From: Clostridia bacterium
Lineage (GTDB): Bacteria > Bacillota_A > Clostridia > Oscillospirales > CAG-272
NCBI GenBank assembly: GCA_017500625.1
Contig: JAFVYX010000175.1
Coordinates: 1-11,989 of the forward strand
Length of the DNA stretch: 11,989 nucleotides
Direction: 5' to 3'
Within the stretch, counting starts at the first letter, position 1. Each line of letters starts with the position of its first letter. Below are positions 1-6,467 of the stretch, piece after piece. The translations under genes and the position numbers were made by a program. The notes under the pieces are model-generated. The model was not told the DNA's origin and searched no databases. It saw nothing but the letters and a program-made list of their open reading frames with translations.

Positions 1-1223
1 GGCATCGTGACGGTCTTGAAGAGCGACACGGTCGCATCGCCCTCCGTCTCGCGCATCTCGACAACGTTGTATTCGTCGCGCAGGTCCTCGGGCGCGAGGG
101 TGGCCTCGTGCCTGGCAAAGAGGTCGCCCGCCAGGAAATAGCCCGTGAGCGAGCCCGACCCCTCACCGCCGCCGCCGCCCGAGCCGTCGCCGATGACGTC
201 GTGATCCGTGATGCCGGCGCCGCCGTCAAGGACACCGCCCTCACCGGGGGTGGGGTTGACGTGCTCGAGAAGGCCGATAAGGCCCGTGGAGCTGTAATAA
301 TTGACCGAGCACCCCGCGGCCTCCGAAACAAGGTCGAAGGCCTCGACGTCCTCGCTGTAATACACGCTGACGCGATTGACGGTGGCAAACTCGGCGTGTC
401 CCGCAATGATACCGACGTGGTGCGTCTCGGCATAGTCCTCCGCGCGGCTCGTGTGCCCCGTAAGGCCCTCCCACCACGCGGCAACGCTATCGAAGAAGGT
501 GTAGTCCGAGGCGACCGTAACGTCGGCAAGGAGAAGATCCTCCACACGGGCGGCAAAGCCCGTCACGCTGGTGGTCTCGGCATCGTAGCTTCCGCAGTAG
601 CCGAGCGTGCCGAAAAAGCCGATATCGGGCTCGTCAAGCGCCGCCTCGACGCGCAGGTTGGCAATGGTGGAGACCGAAACGCCGTAGCCCGCGTAGGTCG
701 CCTCGCCCGCGATCGGGGCACCGCCGACGACTCCCGTAAAGGGATCCTCGTGTGTGCCGACGGGAGCGATCGTCATACCCTCGCAGTCGATCGCGACGGG
801 CGTGCCCTGCGGTGTGCAGACGAGGAAATACGAGGGCTCGGGGATCGGGTTGCCCTCGCCGTCCAGGATCGGCTCGCCGTTCTCGTCCCGTTGGACGCGG
901 CCCGAGAAAAAGCCCGTGTTCTGAAGGACGGCCAGGTTCTGCACGTGATGCTTTTGTGAGATGACGTACGGGTTATGCTCGCTGCCCCACGGCTCCTCAA
1001 CGCCGTCCCTTTCGTCGTAGTAGTTCCCGTTGCTCTGAATGGCGGGGTCGTCAAAGTCAAGGTGGTCGAAGATCAGCTCGACCATGACCGTATTGATGCC
1101 GTCCTTATCGAAGATCGCTTGAAAATAAGCGAGCGAGGGCGGCCAAAGGAAAAGGAGCAGTGTGGCCGCGACCAGCAGAAGCGCGACGGCAATGAGAGAG
1201 ATCCCGACGGCTTTTCCGTTCAT
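1..1223 (-). CDS. Membrane-anchored extracellular protein of unknown function, C-terminus cut by window edge
   Basis: An uninterrupted minus-strand frame runs from an ATG at 1223-1221 off the left edge, giving 407 complete codons and no stop. The start is set by AAAGGAG about 11 nt upstream. It lies 22 nt after the stop of the preceding gene, so the two are probably one operon under the c-di-GMP riboswitch at 2137-2210. Residues about 5-27 form one strong hydrophobic segment (GISLIAVALLLVAATLLLF, then WPP) with no lipobox and no clear cleavage site, so I read it as an N-terminal membrane anchor with the rest outside the cell. The remainder is acidic, rich in Gly, Asp and Tyr, with few Cys. 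A Gly/Ser-rich linker at about residues 342-356 separates a body of about 310 residues from a second part that begins LTGYFLAGDLFARHEA and continues out of the window. I do not recognise the family. A surface or matrix role is inferred from topology and riboswitch control only. Confidence 0.85.
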   Translation of the reverse strand, partial: MNGKAVGISLIAVALLLVAATLLLFLWPPSLAYFQAIFDKDGINTVMVELIFDHLDFDDPAIQSNGNYYDERDGVEEPWGSEHNPYVISQKHHVQNLAVLQNTGFFSGRVQRDENGEPILDGEGNPIPEPSYFLVCTPQGTPVAIDCEGMTIAPVGTHEDPFTGVVGGAPIAGEATYAGYGVSVSTIANLRVEAALDEPDIGFFGTLGYCGSYDAETTSVTGFAARVEDLLLADVTVASDYTFFDSVAAWWEGLTGHTSRAEDYAETHHVGIIAGHAEFATVNRVSVYYSEDVEAFDLVSEAAGCSVNYYSSTGLIGLLEHVNPTPGEGGVLDGGAGITDHDVIGDGSGGGGGEGSGSLTGYFLAGDLFARHEATLAPEDLRDEYNVVEMRETEGDATVSLFKTVTM

Positions 1224-1245
1224 CACACGATACTCCTTTCTTTGA

Positions 1246-2073
1246 TCATGGGGCGAGGTCTTGGGCGGAGACGTCCAGCGTCACCCTCACCTCATAGGCG
1301 AGGAAAAACGGCATACGGTTCCAAAGGTGCTCGATGAAATGCTTGTAAAGCGAGAGGTTCGGCTGAAGCCGTAGGTATACGTAATAGTAGTCTCCGTCCT
1401 CGGCCGCGGTGTCATACGTGGCGACGGGGGGCGCGCTGTTCAGAGCGTAGGTCGGGGCATCGGCAAAGAGCGCCTCGATATCCGCGAGGGCGTGCTCGCC
1501 CTCGGGCGCGAGGTCGGACAGCGCCAGGGAATAGGCAAGGAAGGTATCGCCCTTGTCGGTCTCAACGGCGCGGATCGCATCGAGCGTGGCGGCGTCGGTC
1601 AGAAGCTCGGTATGGATCGAGCCGTCCTCCCCCGTGCTGACGTTCCCTTCCCCGTCCTTGATGGGGACGTAGAGCTTGAAATGGTTGCCGTCCTCATCGG
1701 TGTCGCCGTAGCCGACCGAGAGAGTGACCGAGCCGCCCTGCTCCTTGGGGACCCTGACGACGTAATAGACGTAATTCGAATACTCCAGCGTTGAGAGGTT
1801 GCTGATCTTGCCAAGCTCAAGGTCCTCCGCCAGAAAGCTTGGCGACGCATCGACACTTTCCCTTCCCACCGTACCGACCGCCGTACCGACGGCGGTGACG
1901 CCGTCCTCGCTCCTTATGCGGTAGAGCGCATACTCCTCGGGGCCGCCCGCCGAAAAGGAGAGGGGTGGCACAACGTCACGGGTGTTGCTGATCCAGGCGA
2001 GAGAAATGCCGAACGCGGAAAGAAGGACCGCATAGCAAAGCAGAATGACCGCCGTTGCCTTATACCTTTTCAT
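1246..2073 (-). CDS. Secreted protein with TasA/SipW-like N-terminus, c-di-GMP-riboswitch controlled
   Basis: The product has 275 residues. I chose the ATG at 2073-2071 (MKRYKATAV) because a purine-rich A6-G8-AG stretch lies just upstream and a hydrophobic signal segment follows at once. A longer in-frame start at 2145 would lie inside the riboswitch and terminator. Residues 4-26 look like a Sec signal peptide or anchor. It is followed by LAWISNTRD (25-33) and LSFSAGG (38-44). That layout, a hydrophobic core then A-W/F-x-D/S/N and about ten residues later F-x-A/S-G, resembles SipW-processed TasA/camelysin-type matrix proteins. The match is by eye and imperfect (W-I-S-N rather than W-F-T-D). 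The mature part is acidic and Tyr-rich, with stretches such as SNYVYYVVRVP and YYYVYLRL that suggest beta structure, and it has no Cys beyond the signal segment. It is the first gene after the riboswitch and its expression platform. A secreted beta-rich surface or matrix subunit is plausible; another secreted fold is possible. Confidence 0.85.
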   Translation of the reverse strand: MKRYKATAVILLCYAVLLSAFGISLAWISNTRDVVPPLSFSAGGPEEYALYRIRSEDGVTAVGTAVGTVGRESVDASPSFLAEDLELGKISNLSTLEYSNYVYYVVRVPKEQGGSVTLSVGYGDTDEDGNHFKLYVPIKDGEGNVSTGEDGSIHTELLTDAATLDAIRAVETDKGDTFLAYSLALSDLAPEGEHALADIEALFADAPTYALNSAPPVATYDTAAEDGDYYYVYLRLQPNLSLYKHFIEHLWNRMPFFLAYEVRVTLDVSAQDLAP

Positions 2074-2092
2074 GCGCTCCCCCCCCTTTTTT
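2074..2092 (-). promoter_or_regulatory. Homopolymeric ribosome-binding region (A6-G8) of the secreted-protein gene
   Basis: Read on the minus strand, the leader just before ATG 2073 is A6 (2092-2087), G8 (2086-2079), then AGCGC and a C before ATG. Only the end of the tract (GGAG at 2080-2077, 3 nt from the ATG) or its beginning (AAGG, about 11 nt away) can act as a Shine-Dalgarno site. Neither spacing is ideal, unlike the clean AGGAGG sites at 5-9 nt of the neighbouring genes. A change in G-tract length would alter the spacing. Confidence 0.5.
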
Positions 2093-2100
2093 GCTCGTGT

Positions 2101-2154
2101 AAAAAGATTGCCAGCCGCTACTTCACATGGGTGTGTCAATAGCAACTGGCTGGC
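2101..2154 (-). terminator. Intrinsic terminator forming the riboswitch expression platform
   Basis: On the minus strand GCCAGCC (2154-2148) pairs perfectly with GGCTGGC (2116-2110). An inner GCTA/TAGC helix (2143-2140 with 2120-2117) stacks on it across a four-base bulge. AATCTTTTT follows at 2109-2101. The upstream arm is also part of the 3' conserved strand of the c-di-GMP aptamer (GGGGCCAGCCAGTTGC), so aptamer and terminator cannot both form. Ligand-stabilised aptamer should block the terminator and switch the operon ON. The direction is an inference from this overlap. Confidence 0.8.
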
Positions 2155-2210
2155 CCCTTGGCGTGGCCCCTATAGCTTTGCGTCCCTGCCTTACGGCAGG
2201 TTTGCTCTTG
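2137..2210 (-). promoter_or_regulatory. c-di-GMP-I (GEMM) riboswitch aptamer
   Basis: The minus-strand leader carries the class I cyclic di-GMP aptamer signature in order. GCAAACC comes first (2204-2198), then a P2 hairpin CCTGCC/GGCAGG capped by a GTAA (GNRA) tetraloop, then GGGACGCAAAGC, then TATAGGGGCC, a short P3 region, and finally GGGGCCAGCCAGTTGC. P1 closes as AGCAA (2206-2202) with TTGCT (2145-2141) and can extend by CAA/TTG across one mismatch. The transcription start predicted from the promoter (about 2205-2207) coincides with the 5' strand of P1, so the aptamer begins the transcript. In known members this RNA senses the second messenger c-di-GMP and controls motility, adhesion and surface genes. 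Here it precedes a secreted-protein gene by about 65 nt, with a terminator between. Confidence 0.93.
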
Positions 2211-2211
2211 T

Positions 2212-2240
2212 ATTATATTTATATAATGAATATATCACAA
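2212..2240 (-). promoter_or_regulatory. Sigma-A promoter of the riboswitch-controlled operon
   Basis: On the minus strand a -35 TTGTGA (2240-2235) is followed after exactly 17 bp by a consensus -10 TATAAT (2217-2212), in an AT-rich stretch of otherwise GC-rich DNA. The start of transcription would fall at about 2205-2207, directly at the 5' edge of the c-di-GMP aptamer. Confidence 0.85.
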
Positions 2241-2294
2241 GACGACAAAAAAATCAAGCCCCTTTTTCAAAAACGTCGGCGCGTGACTCGGATA

Positions 2295-2323
2295 AAGAAA
2301 AAGCCGCAGAGCGGCTTTTTCTT
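2295..2323 (-). terminator. Intrinsic terminator of the cdaR-like/ctpA/greA/lysS operon
   Basis: A perfect 13-bp inverted repeat (AAGAAAAAGCCGC, loop of 3, GCGGCTTTTTCTT) begins within the stop codon of the membrane-protein gene that ends at 2322. Read on the minus strand the GC-rich stem core is followed by TTTTTCTTT. The flanking A-tract makes it possibly functional in both directions. Confidence 0.9.
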
Positions 2324-3023
2324 ATTCGGCAGAGAGAAGCGTGAGAAAGAGGGCGATATTCGCCTCGTGCAGGGGCGCATCGCCAAAGATCTCGGAGGAG
2401 CGGCGCACGCAAAGGACGGTGTCCTTCGGCATGGTGGAAAAGGCCGCGCGCGCCGCGATCGGCAGATCGAAGAGGCGGACGCCGTAGACCGTGCCGCCGT
2501 GTGCCATGGCGGTGACGCCCGCAGGGACGGTGGCGCCCATGTCCGCCAGCGGTATAAGGCCGCCCGCCTCGACCTCGGCCTCGTAAAGCTCGGGCGCGAG
2601 GAAGCAAAGCGTGGCGTAAAGGTCCTGCTCGAACTGCTGCTTATTGTCGTGGGTCAGCTGGGCGGCGGTGCCCTGCGCGTCCTCGGGCAGAGCACGGATC
2701 TCGTCCTCGGTGTAGATCGCGTAATTCTGAATGGCGACGACGATCTTCCCGTCCTCGTTGCGGTCGGGCGCATACTCCTTGAGGAGATTTTCGAGCTCAC
2801 GGAGCTTGTTTGGCGAGGGGGCGGAATCGCCCGCGTACATCACGTGGACGTCGTTGCCCTTGCCGTTTTTGGCGCATTGCGTAAAGCAGACCACAAGGAC
2901 GATCAGCATAAAGAGGCCGAGGAGAAAGGGCCACTTGTAGTGGTACCAGAAGTTTTCCAGCCAGCGGAAAAAGGGCGAGGTGACCTTAACGTCACCTGAG
3001 AGCTTATCGTTGGTTTCGGGCAT
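2322..3023 (-). CDS. Single-pass membrane protein of unknown function
   Basis: The product has 233 residues. The ATG at 3023 is preceded by AAGGAGG at 4 nt. An acidic/polar N-terminus of about 30 residues includes an aromatic stretch (FFRWLENFWYHYKWPF). It is followed by one hydrophobic helix at about 31-49, and then about 180 soluble residues that are probably extracellular by the usual charge rules, although the flanking charge is ambiguous. The soluble part opens with VHVMYAGDSAPS (59-70), a stretch IVVAIQNYAIY (94-104), NKQQFEQDLYATL (127-139) and GGLIPLADMG (154-163). This alternation faintly resembles periplasmic solute-binding folds, but I cannot assign a family. It is the last gene of the operon, 54 nt after lysS, and its stop overlaps the terminator. 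The position implies co-transcription with lysS, not a functional link. Confidence 0.88.
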   Translation of the reverse strand: MPETNDKLSGDVKVTSPFFRWLENFWYHYKWPFLLGLFMLIVLVVCFTQCAKNGKGNDVHVMYAGDSAPSPNKLRELENLLKEYAPDRNEDGKIVVAIQNYAIYTEDEIRALPEDAQGTAAQLTHDNKQQFEQDLYATLCFLAPELYEAEVEAGGLIPLADMGATVPAGVTAMAHGGTVYGVRLFDLPIAARAAFSTMPKDTVLCVRRSSEIFGDAPLHEANIALFLTLLSAE

Positions 3024-3042
3024 AGGGCCTCCTTATAAGGCA

Positions 3043-3076
3043 GCCCAAGATACCGCGGTATCTTGGGCCTTTTTTT
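3043..3076 (+). terminator. Palindromic hairpin with a plus-strand T-tract downstream of lysS
   Basis: GCCCAAGATACCG and its perfect complement form a 26-nt palindrome (3043-3068), followed on the plus strand by C and seven T. It sits between two minus-strand genes. In their direction the T-tract is an A-tract before the hairpin, and the hairpin is followed by TGCCTTATAAGG, not by a U-run. It therefore looks like an intrinsic terminator facing against the operon, or an mRNA 3'-end stabilising or attenuating hairpin in the lysS to membrane-protein gap. Confidence 0.6.
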
Positions 3077-3077
3077 G

Positions 3078-4553
3078 TTATTCGGTGGGCTTCATCGTGG
3101 GGAACAGCAGAACGTCACGGATCGAGGCCGAATCGGTGAGGAGCATCACAAGACGGTCGATGCCGAAGCCGAGACCGCCCGTGGGGGGCATACCGTACTC
3201 GAGGGCGGTGACGTAATCGTAATCGACCTCGGCACGGCTCTCGGGCTCCTCCTTGAGCTTTTCGGCGACCTGGTACTCAAAGCGCCCCTTCTGGTCGATG
3301 GGGTCGTTGAGCTCCGAGAAGGCGTTGCCGTACTCGGTGGCGTTGATGAAGTACTCAAAGCGCTCGGTAAAGAGGGGGTTCTCGGGCTTACGCTTGGCCA
3401 GCGGGCTGTTTTCCACGGGGTAATCGTAGATGAAGGTGGGCTGAATGAGCTTTTCCTCAACGTAGGCGTCGAAGAACTCGAGAAGCACGCGGCCGCGCGT
3501 GGCGTCGGCGGCGACCTCCACGTGGTGTGCCTTGGCAACGGCACGGGCGTCCTCATCGGTCGCCCACTCGTTATAATCGACACCCGCGTACTTTTTGACC
3601 GCCTCGACCATCGTGAGGCGCTCCCAGTGGCCCATGTCGATCTCACGGCCCTGGTAATTGATGACAAGGCCGCCCGTCACCTCGACGGCGAGGTGCTTAT
3701 ACAGCTCCTCAACAAGGTCCATCATGCCCTTGTAGTCGGTGAAGGCCTGGTAAAGCTCGATCGTGGTGAACTCGGGGTTATGCTTCGTGTCCATACCCTC
3801 GTTACGGAAGATACGGCCGACCTCATAGACGCGGTGCAGACCGCCGACGATGAGGCGCTTGAGGTAAAGCTCGGTCTCGATGCGGAGATACATATCCATA
3901 TCGAGGGTGTTGTGGTGCGTCTTGAAGGGGCGCGCCGAGGCACCGATCTCCAGCGGCACGAGAATGGGGGTATCGACCTCAAGGAAGCCCCTCTCGTCGA
4001 GATAGGCGCGAATGAGGCGCAAGATCTGCGAGCGCTTTAAGAAGGTGTCGCGCACCTCGGGATTGACGATGAGATCGACGTATCTCTGGCGATAGCGCAG
4101 GTCGGTATTCGTAAGGCCGTGGAACTTCTCGGGCAGGGGAAGGAGCGACTTGGCGAGCAGCGTTAAGGACTGCACGTGCACCGAGATCTCGCCCGTACGG
4201 GTGCGGAAGACGAAGCCCGAAAGGCCGAGGATATCGCCAACATCGTACTTCTTGAAGGCGGCGTAGGCCTCCTCGCCGAGGTCGTCACGCGTGACGTAGC
4301 ACTGGATCTTACCCTCGCTGTCGGCCAGGTGCAGAAAGGAGGCCTTGCCCATCACGCGGCGGCTCATCATACGCCCGCCGAGCGAGACGGTCTTGCCCTC
4401 GTAGGCCTCAAAATCGGCAAGGATCGCGGCCGAGGTGGCCGTGACGGCATACTTGGTCAGCTGAAAGGGGTCGTTGCCCGCCTCCTGCAGGGCGGCAAGC
4501 TTAGCACGGCGGACGGCAAGCTCGCCCTGTGCCTCTTGGATATTCTGGTCCAT
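3078..4553 (-). CDS. lysS: Lysyl-tRNA synthetase, class II
   Basis: The enzyme charges tRNA-Lys with lysine using ATP in the cytoplasm. It has 491 residues, typical of bacterial class II LysRS. An N-terminal OB-fold anticodon-binding domain lies at about 50-135 (TVSLGGRMMSRRVMGK, then FLHLADSEGKIQCYV). The class II catalytic domain follows. Motif 1 is around 189-210 (GFLEVDTPILVP, SARPF). Next come YLRIETELYLKRLIVGG (222-238) and motif 2, FRNEGMDTKHNPEFT (249-263). Motif 3 is GGLGFGIDRLVMLL (459-472), followed by SIRDVLLFPTMKP at the C-terminus. The ATG at 4553 has AAGGAG 5 nt upstream. It starts 13 nt after greA, an arrangement (greA-lysS) common in Firmicutes. I see no T-box leader, so expression appears to depend on the operon promoter at 7605-7633. 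Confidence 0.98.
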   Translation of the reverse strand: MDQNIQEAQGELAVRRAKLAALQEAGNDPFQLTKYAVTATSAAILADFEAYEGKTVSLGGRMMSRRVMGKASFLHLADSEGKIQCYVTRDDLGEEAYAAFKKYDVGDILGLSGFVFRTRTGEISVHVQSLTLLAKSLLPLPEKFHGLTNTDLRYRQRYVDLIVNPEVRDTFLKRSQILRLIRAYLDERGFLEVDTPILVPLEIGASARPFKTHHNTLDMDMYLRIETELYLKRLIVGGLHRVYEVGRIFRNEGMDTKHNPEFTTIELYQAFTDYKGMMDLVEELYKHLAVEVTGGLVINYQGREIDMGHWERLTMVEAVKKYAGVDYNEWATDEDARAVAKAHHVEVAADATRGRVLLEFFDAYVEEKLIQPTFIYDYPVENSPLAKRKPENPLFTERFEYFINATEYGNAFSELNDPIDQKGRFEYQVAEKLKEEPESRAEVDYDYVTALEYGMPPTGGLGFGIDRLVMLLTDSASIRDVLLFPTMKPTE

Positions 4554-4566
4554 GACGTCTCCTTAT

Positions 4567-5040
4567 TTAGCGGCGCGTAGCGCGGATCTCAAGGTGGACC
4601 TCGTTGCCGTTCGGCAGCTCGGCGGTGGCAACGTCACCCGCGCGCTTGCCGACAAGGGCGGCGCCGATGGGCGACTGGTCCGAGATCTTGCCCGAGAACG
4701 GGTCGGCCTCGTAGGAGCCGACGATGTGGTACTCGGTCTCCTTGTTTCTTTCCTTATGGAACACCGTAACGAAGGAGCCGATGCCGACCACACTGTCGTC
4801 AAGCTCGCTCTCCTCCACCACCACGGCGTTTTTGATCATATCCTTCAGCTCTTCCTTGCGGTAGGCGAGCTTGGTCTGCTCCTCCTTGGCCTCGGTGTAC
4901 TCGCTGTTCTCGGAAAGGTCACCGAACGAGCGCGCGGTGGAGATGTCCTTTTTGTTCTTCTCGATGGCCTCCTCAAGGGCCTTCATCTCGAGGAGCAGGG
5001 CCTCATAGCCCGCCTTGGTATAGGTTCTTTCTTTCGACAT
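4567..5040 (-). CDS. greA: Transcription elongation factor GreA
   Basis: GreA enters the secondary channel of RNA polymerase and stimulates cleavage of the backtracked 3' end of the transcript, rescuing stalled complexes. The length of 157 residues is normal for the family. The N-terminal coiled coil spans about 1-75. Its tip carries the signature ARSFGDLSENSEYTEAKEEQ (36-55), with the catalytic acidic pair D41 and E44 at the positions known from E. coli GreA. The C-terminal FKBP-like domain follows, with VGSYEADPFSGKIS and SPIGAALVGKRAGDVA (123-138). The ATG at 5040 is preceded by AAAGGAG at 9 nt. Gaps of 15 nt to the protease gene before it and 13 nt to lysS after it indicate one operon. 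Confidence 0.98.
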   Translation of the reverse strand: MSKERTYTKAGYEALLLEMKALEEAIEKNKKDISTARSFGDLSENSEYTEAKEEQTKLAYRKEELKDMIKNAVVVEESELDDSVVGIGSFVTVFHKERNKETEYHIVGSYEADPFSGKISDQSPIGAALVGKRAGDVATAELPNGNEVHLEIRATRR

Positions 5041-5055
5041 AGCGGTGATCTCCTT

Positions 5056-6453
5056 TTATTGTGCGCCCGAGGGGGCGAGGTGTGCGAGCGCGGCCCGCAG
5101 CTGAGCGTCCTCCTCAAGCGTGAGTTTATAAATATTCTTTCGGCTCGCCTCCTCCGAGAGCGAAACGGCAACGTCGGGCGTGATGCCGACACCGTCGTAG
5201 TTCGGAGAGACGGGGGGATCGTAGCTGAAGAGCGTGACCGTCACGGCCGAGCCGTCGTTATCCACGTAAAAGGACGACTGACCGACGCCCTTGCCGTAGG
5301 TTACCTCACCGATGACGGTGGCAATGCCGTAATCCATGAGCGACGAGGTGAAAAGCTCCCCCGCCGAGGCGGTGTTGCCGTTGGCCAGAACGACCACGGG
5401 GGCCGTGATGGCGTGCCCCGCGTAATAGGGGCGGCTTTCCATATACACGCGCGAGACGTCATAGATCGTGGTGACCGTCTTATCGTTGCGCGGGTCCTTG
5501 TAATTCATATGCACGATGTTGCCCTCGGGCAGGATATACTCGAGGATCGCCACCACCGAGGTGAGCGTGCCGCCGGGGTTGTTGCGAACGTCAAAGACGT
5601 AAGCATCGGCGCCGCCCGACGAGAGGGCCTCATAGGCCGCAACGAACTGCTCGTAGGTGCGGTCGTCAAACGAGGTGATGCGGATATAGCCGACCTCGCC
5701 CTCCAGCATTTTATAGTCGACCGTCTCCTCGGTGACCTTGCGGCGGGTGACGGTGTAATCGGTGCGGACGCCGTCCCTCTCGATCGTCAGGGTGACGGTG
5801 GTGCCGACCTCGCCGCGCACGCGGTTGATGGCCTCCTGGTAGCCGATCTCGGCAAAATCGACCCCCTCGACGGCCACGATAAGGTCACCGGGGAGAAGCC
5901 CCGCCTCCTCGGCGGGAGAATTGGCAAAAACGGTGAGAATGTCGGCATAGCCGTCCGCGTTCAGCGTGACCGAAACGCCGATGCCGCTGTATTCCCCGCT
6001 GATATCCTCGGTGTAGTCGCCGTAGGACGAGGGATCGTAATAGTAGGCGTAGCGATCGCCAAGCACCGCAAGATAGGAGTTGATGAACACCGTGGTGGCG
6101 ATCTCGGTCTCACTCACGCGGTCGTAGTAGTAGTTGCCGATGATGTGGTCAAAGATCTCGGAAAGGCACTCGGACACCTCGCGGAAGGTGCCGATGTAGT
6201 AAAGCTCAAAGACCTCCTCCGTGACCTCGACCTTATCGTAGTTCACAAGGTCGAGAAAGGCGCGGAAGGCGGCCTCATCGGCCGAGAGCGCCCCCGAGGA
6301 CGAGGACGGAGCGTCCGAGGTCGAGAAATAGCTTTCGGTCGCGCGCGAAACGAGCGACGAGAGGTCCTCCTCAAAGATCCCGCACGAGGCGAGGGGGAGA
6401 AGAAGGACAAGGGCCAGTGAGAGCGCGAGGGCGCGCAAAAGCTTGGGCTTCAC
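5056..6453 (-). CDS. S41-family carboxy-terminal processing protease, lipoprotein
   Basis: This is a CtpA/CtpB-type serine protease that would act at the outer face of the membrane on C-terminal tails or misfolded exported proteins. It has 465 residues. The start is GTG at 6453-6451, with GGAGG 7 nt upstream and 14 nt after the preceding stop; no nearby ATG fits better. The N-terminus is a lipoprotein signal with lipobox LASC, so Cys24 would be lipid-modified. A Ser-rich linker occupies about 46-54. The PDZ domain runs from about 156 to 240 (GIGVSVTL, ANSPAEEAGLLPGDLIVAVEG). The S41 core holds YIRITSF (256-262), DVRNNPGG (288-295), catalytic Ser363 in NGNTASAGELF, and Lys388 with Gln392 in TYGKGVGQSS. 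The Ser-Lys spacing of 25 and the Gln at +4 match active CtpA enzymes. The substrate cannot be read from the sequence. Confidence 0.95.
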   Translation of the reverse strand: MKPKLLRALALSLALVLLLPLASCGIFEEDLSSLVSRATESYFSTSDAPSSSSGALSADEAAFRAFLDLVNYDKVEVTEEVFELYYIGTFREVSECLSEIFDHIIGNYYYDRVSETEIATTVFINSYLAVLGDRYAYYYDPSSYGDYTEDISGEYSGIGVSVTLNADGYADILTVFANSPAEEAGLLPGDLIVAVEGVDFAEIGYQEAINRVRGEVGTTVTLTIERDGVRTDYTVTRRKVTEETVDYKMLEGEVGYIRITSFDDRTYEQFVAAYEALSSGGADAYVFDVRNNPGGTLTSVVAILEYILPEGNIVHMNYKDPRNDKTVTTIYDVSRVYMESRPYYAGHAITAPVVVLANGNTASAGELFTSSLMDYGIATVIGEVTYGKGVGQSSFYVDNDGSAVTVTLFSYDPPVSPNYDGVGITPDVAVSLSEEASRKNIYKLTLEEDAQLRAALAHLAPSGAQ

Positions 6454-6467
6454 AACGGGGCCTCCGC

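Noticed and set aside
4554..5060. A T-box leader for lysS.
   Set aside because: The region upstream of lysS is the greA gene, with gaps of only 13 and 15 nt. There is no room for a T-box and no T-box sequence is seen.
4474..6420. A 648-codon open frame on the plus strand, and similar long plus-strand frames at 108-959, 3063-4040, 6417-7472 and 8401-9561.
   Set aside because: They lie antisense to lysS, greA, the protease, the regulator, prmA and other well-supported genes. Their translations are low-complexity and Arg/Gly/Val-rich, as expected from GC-rich codon bias on the opposite strand, and they lack ribosome binding sites.
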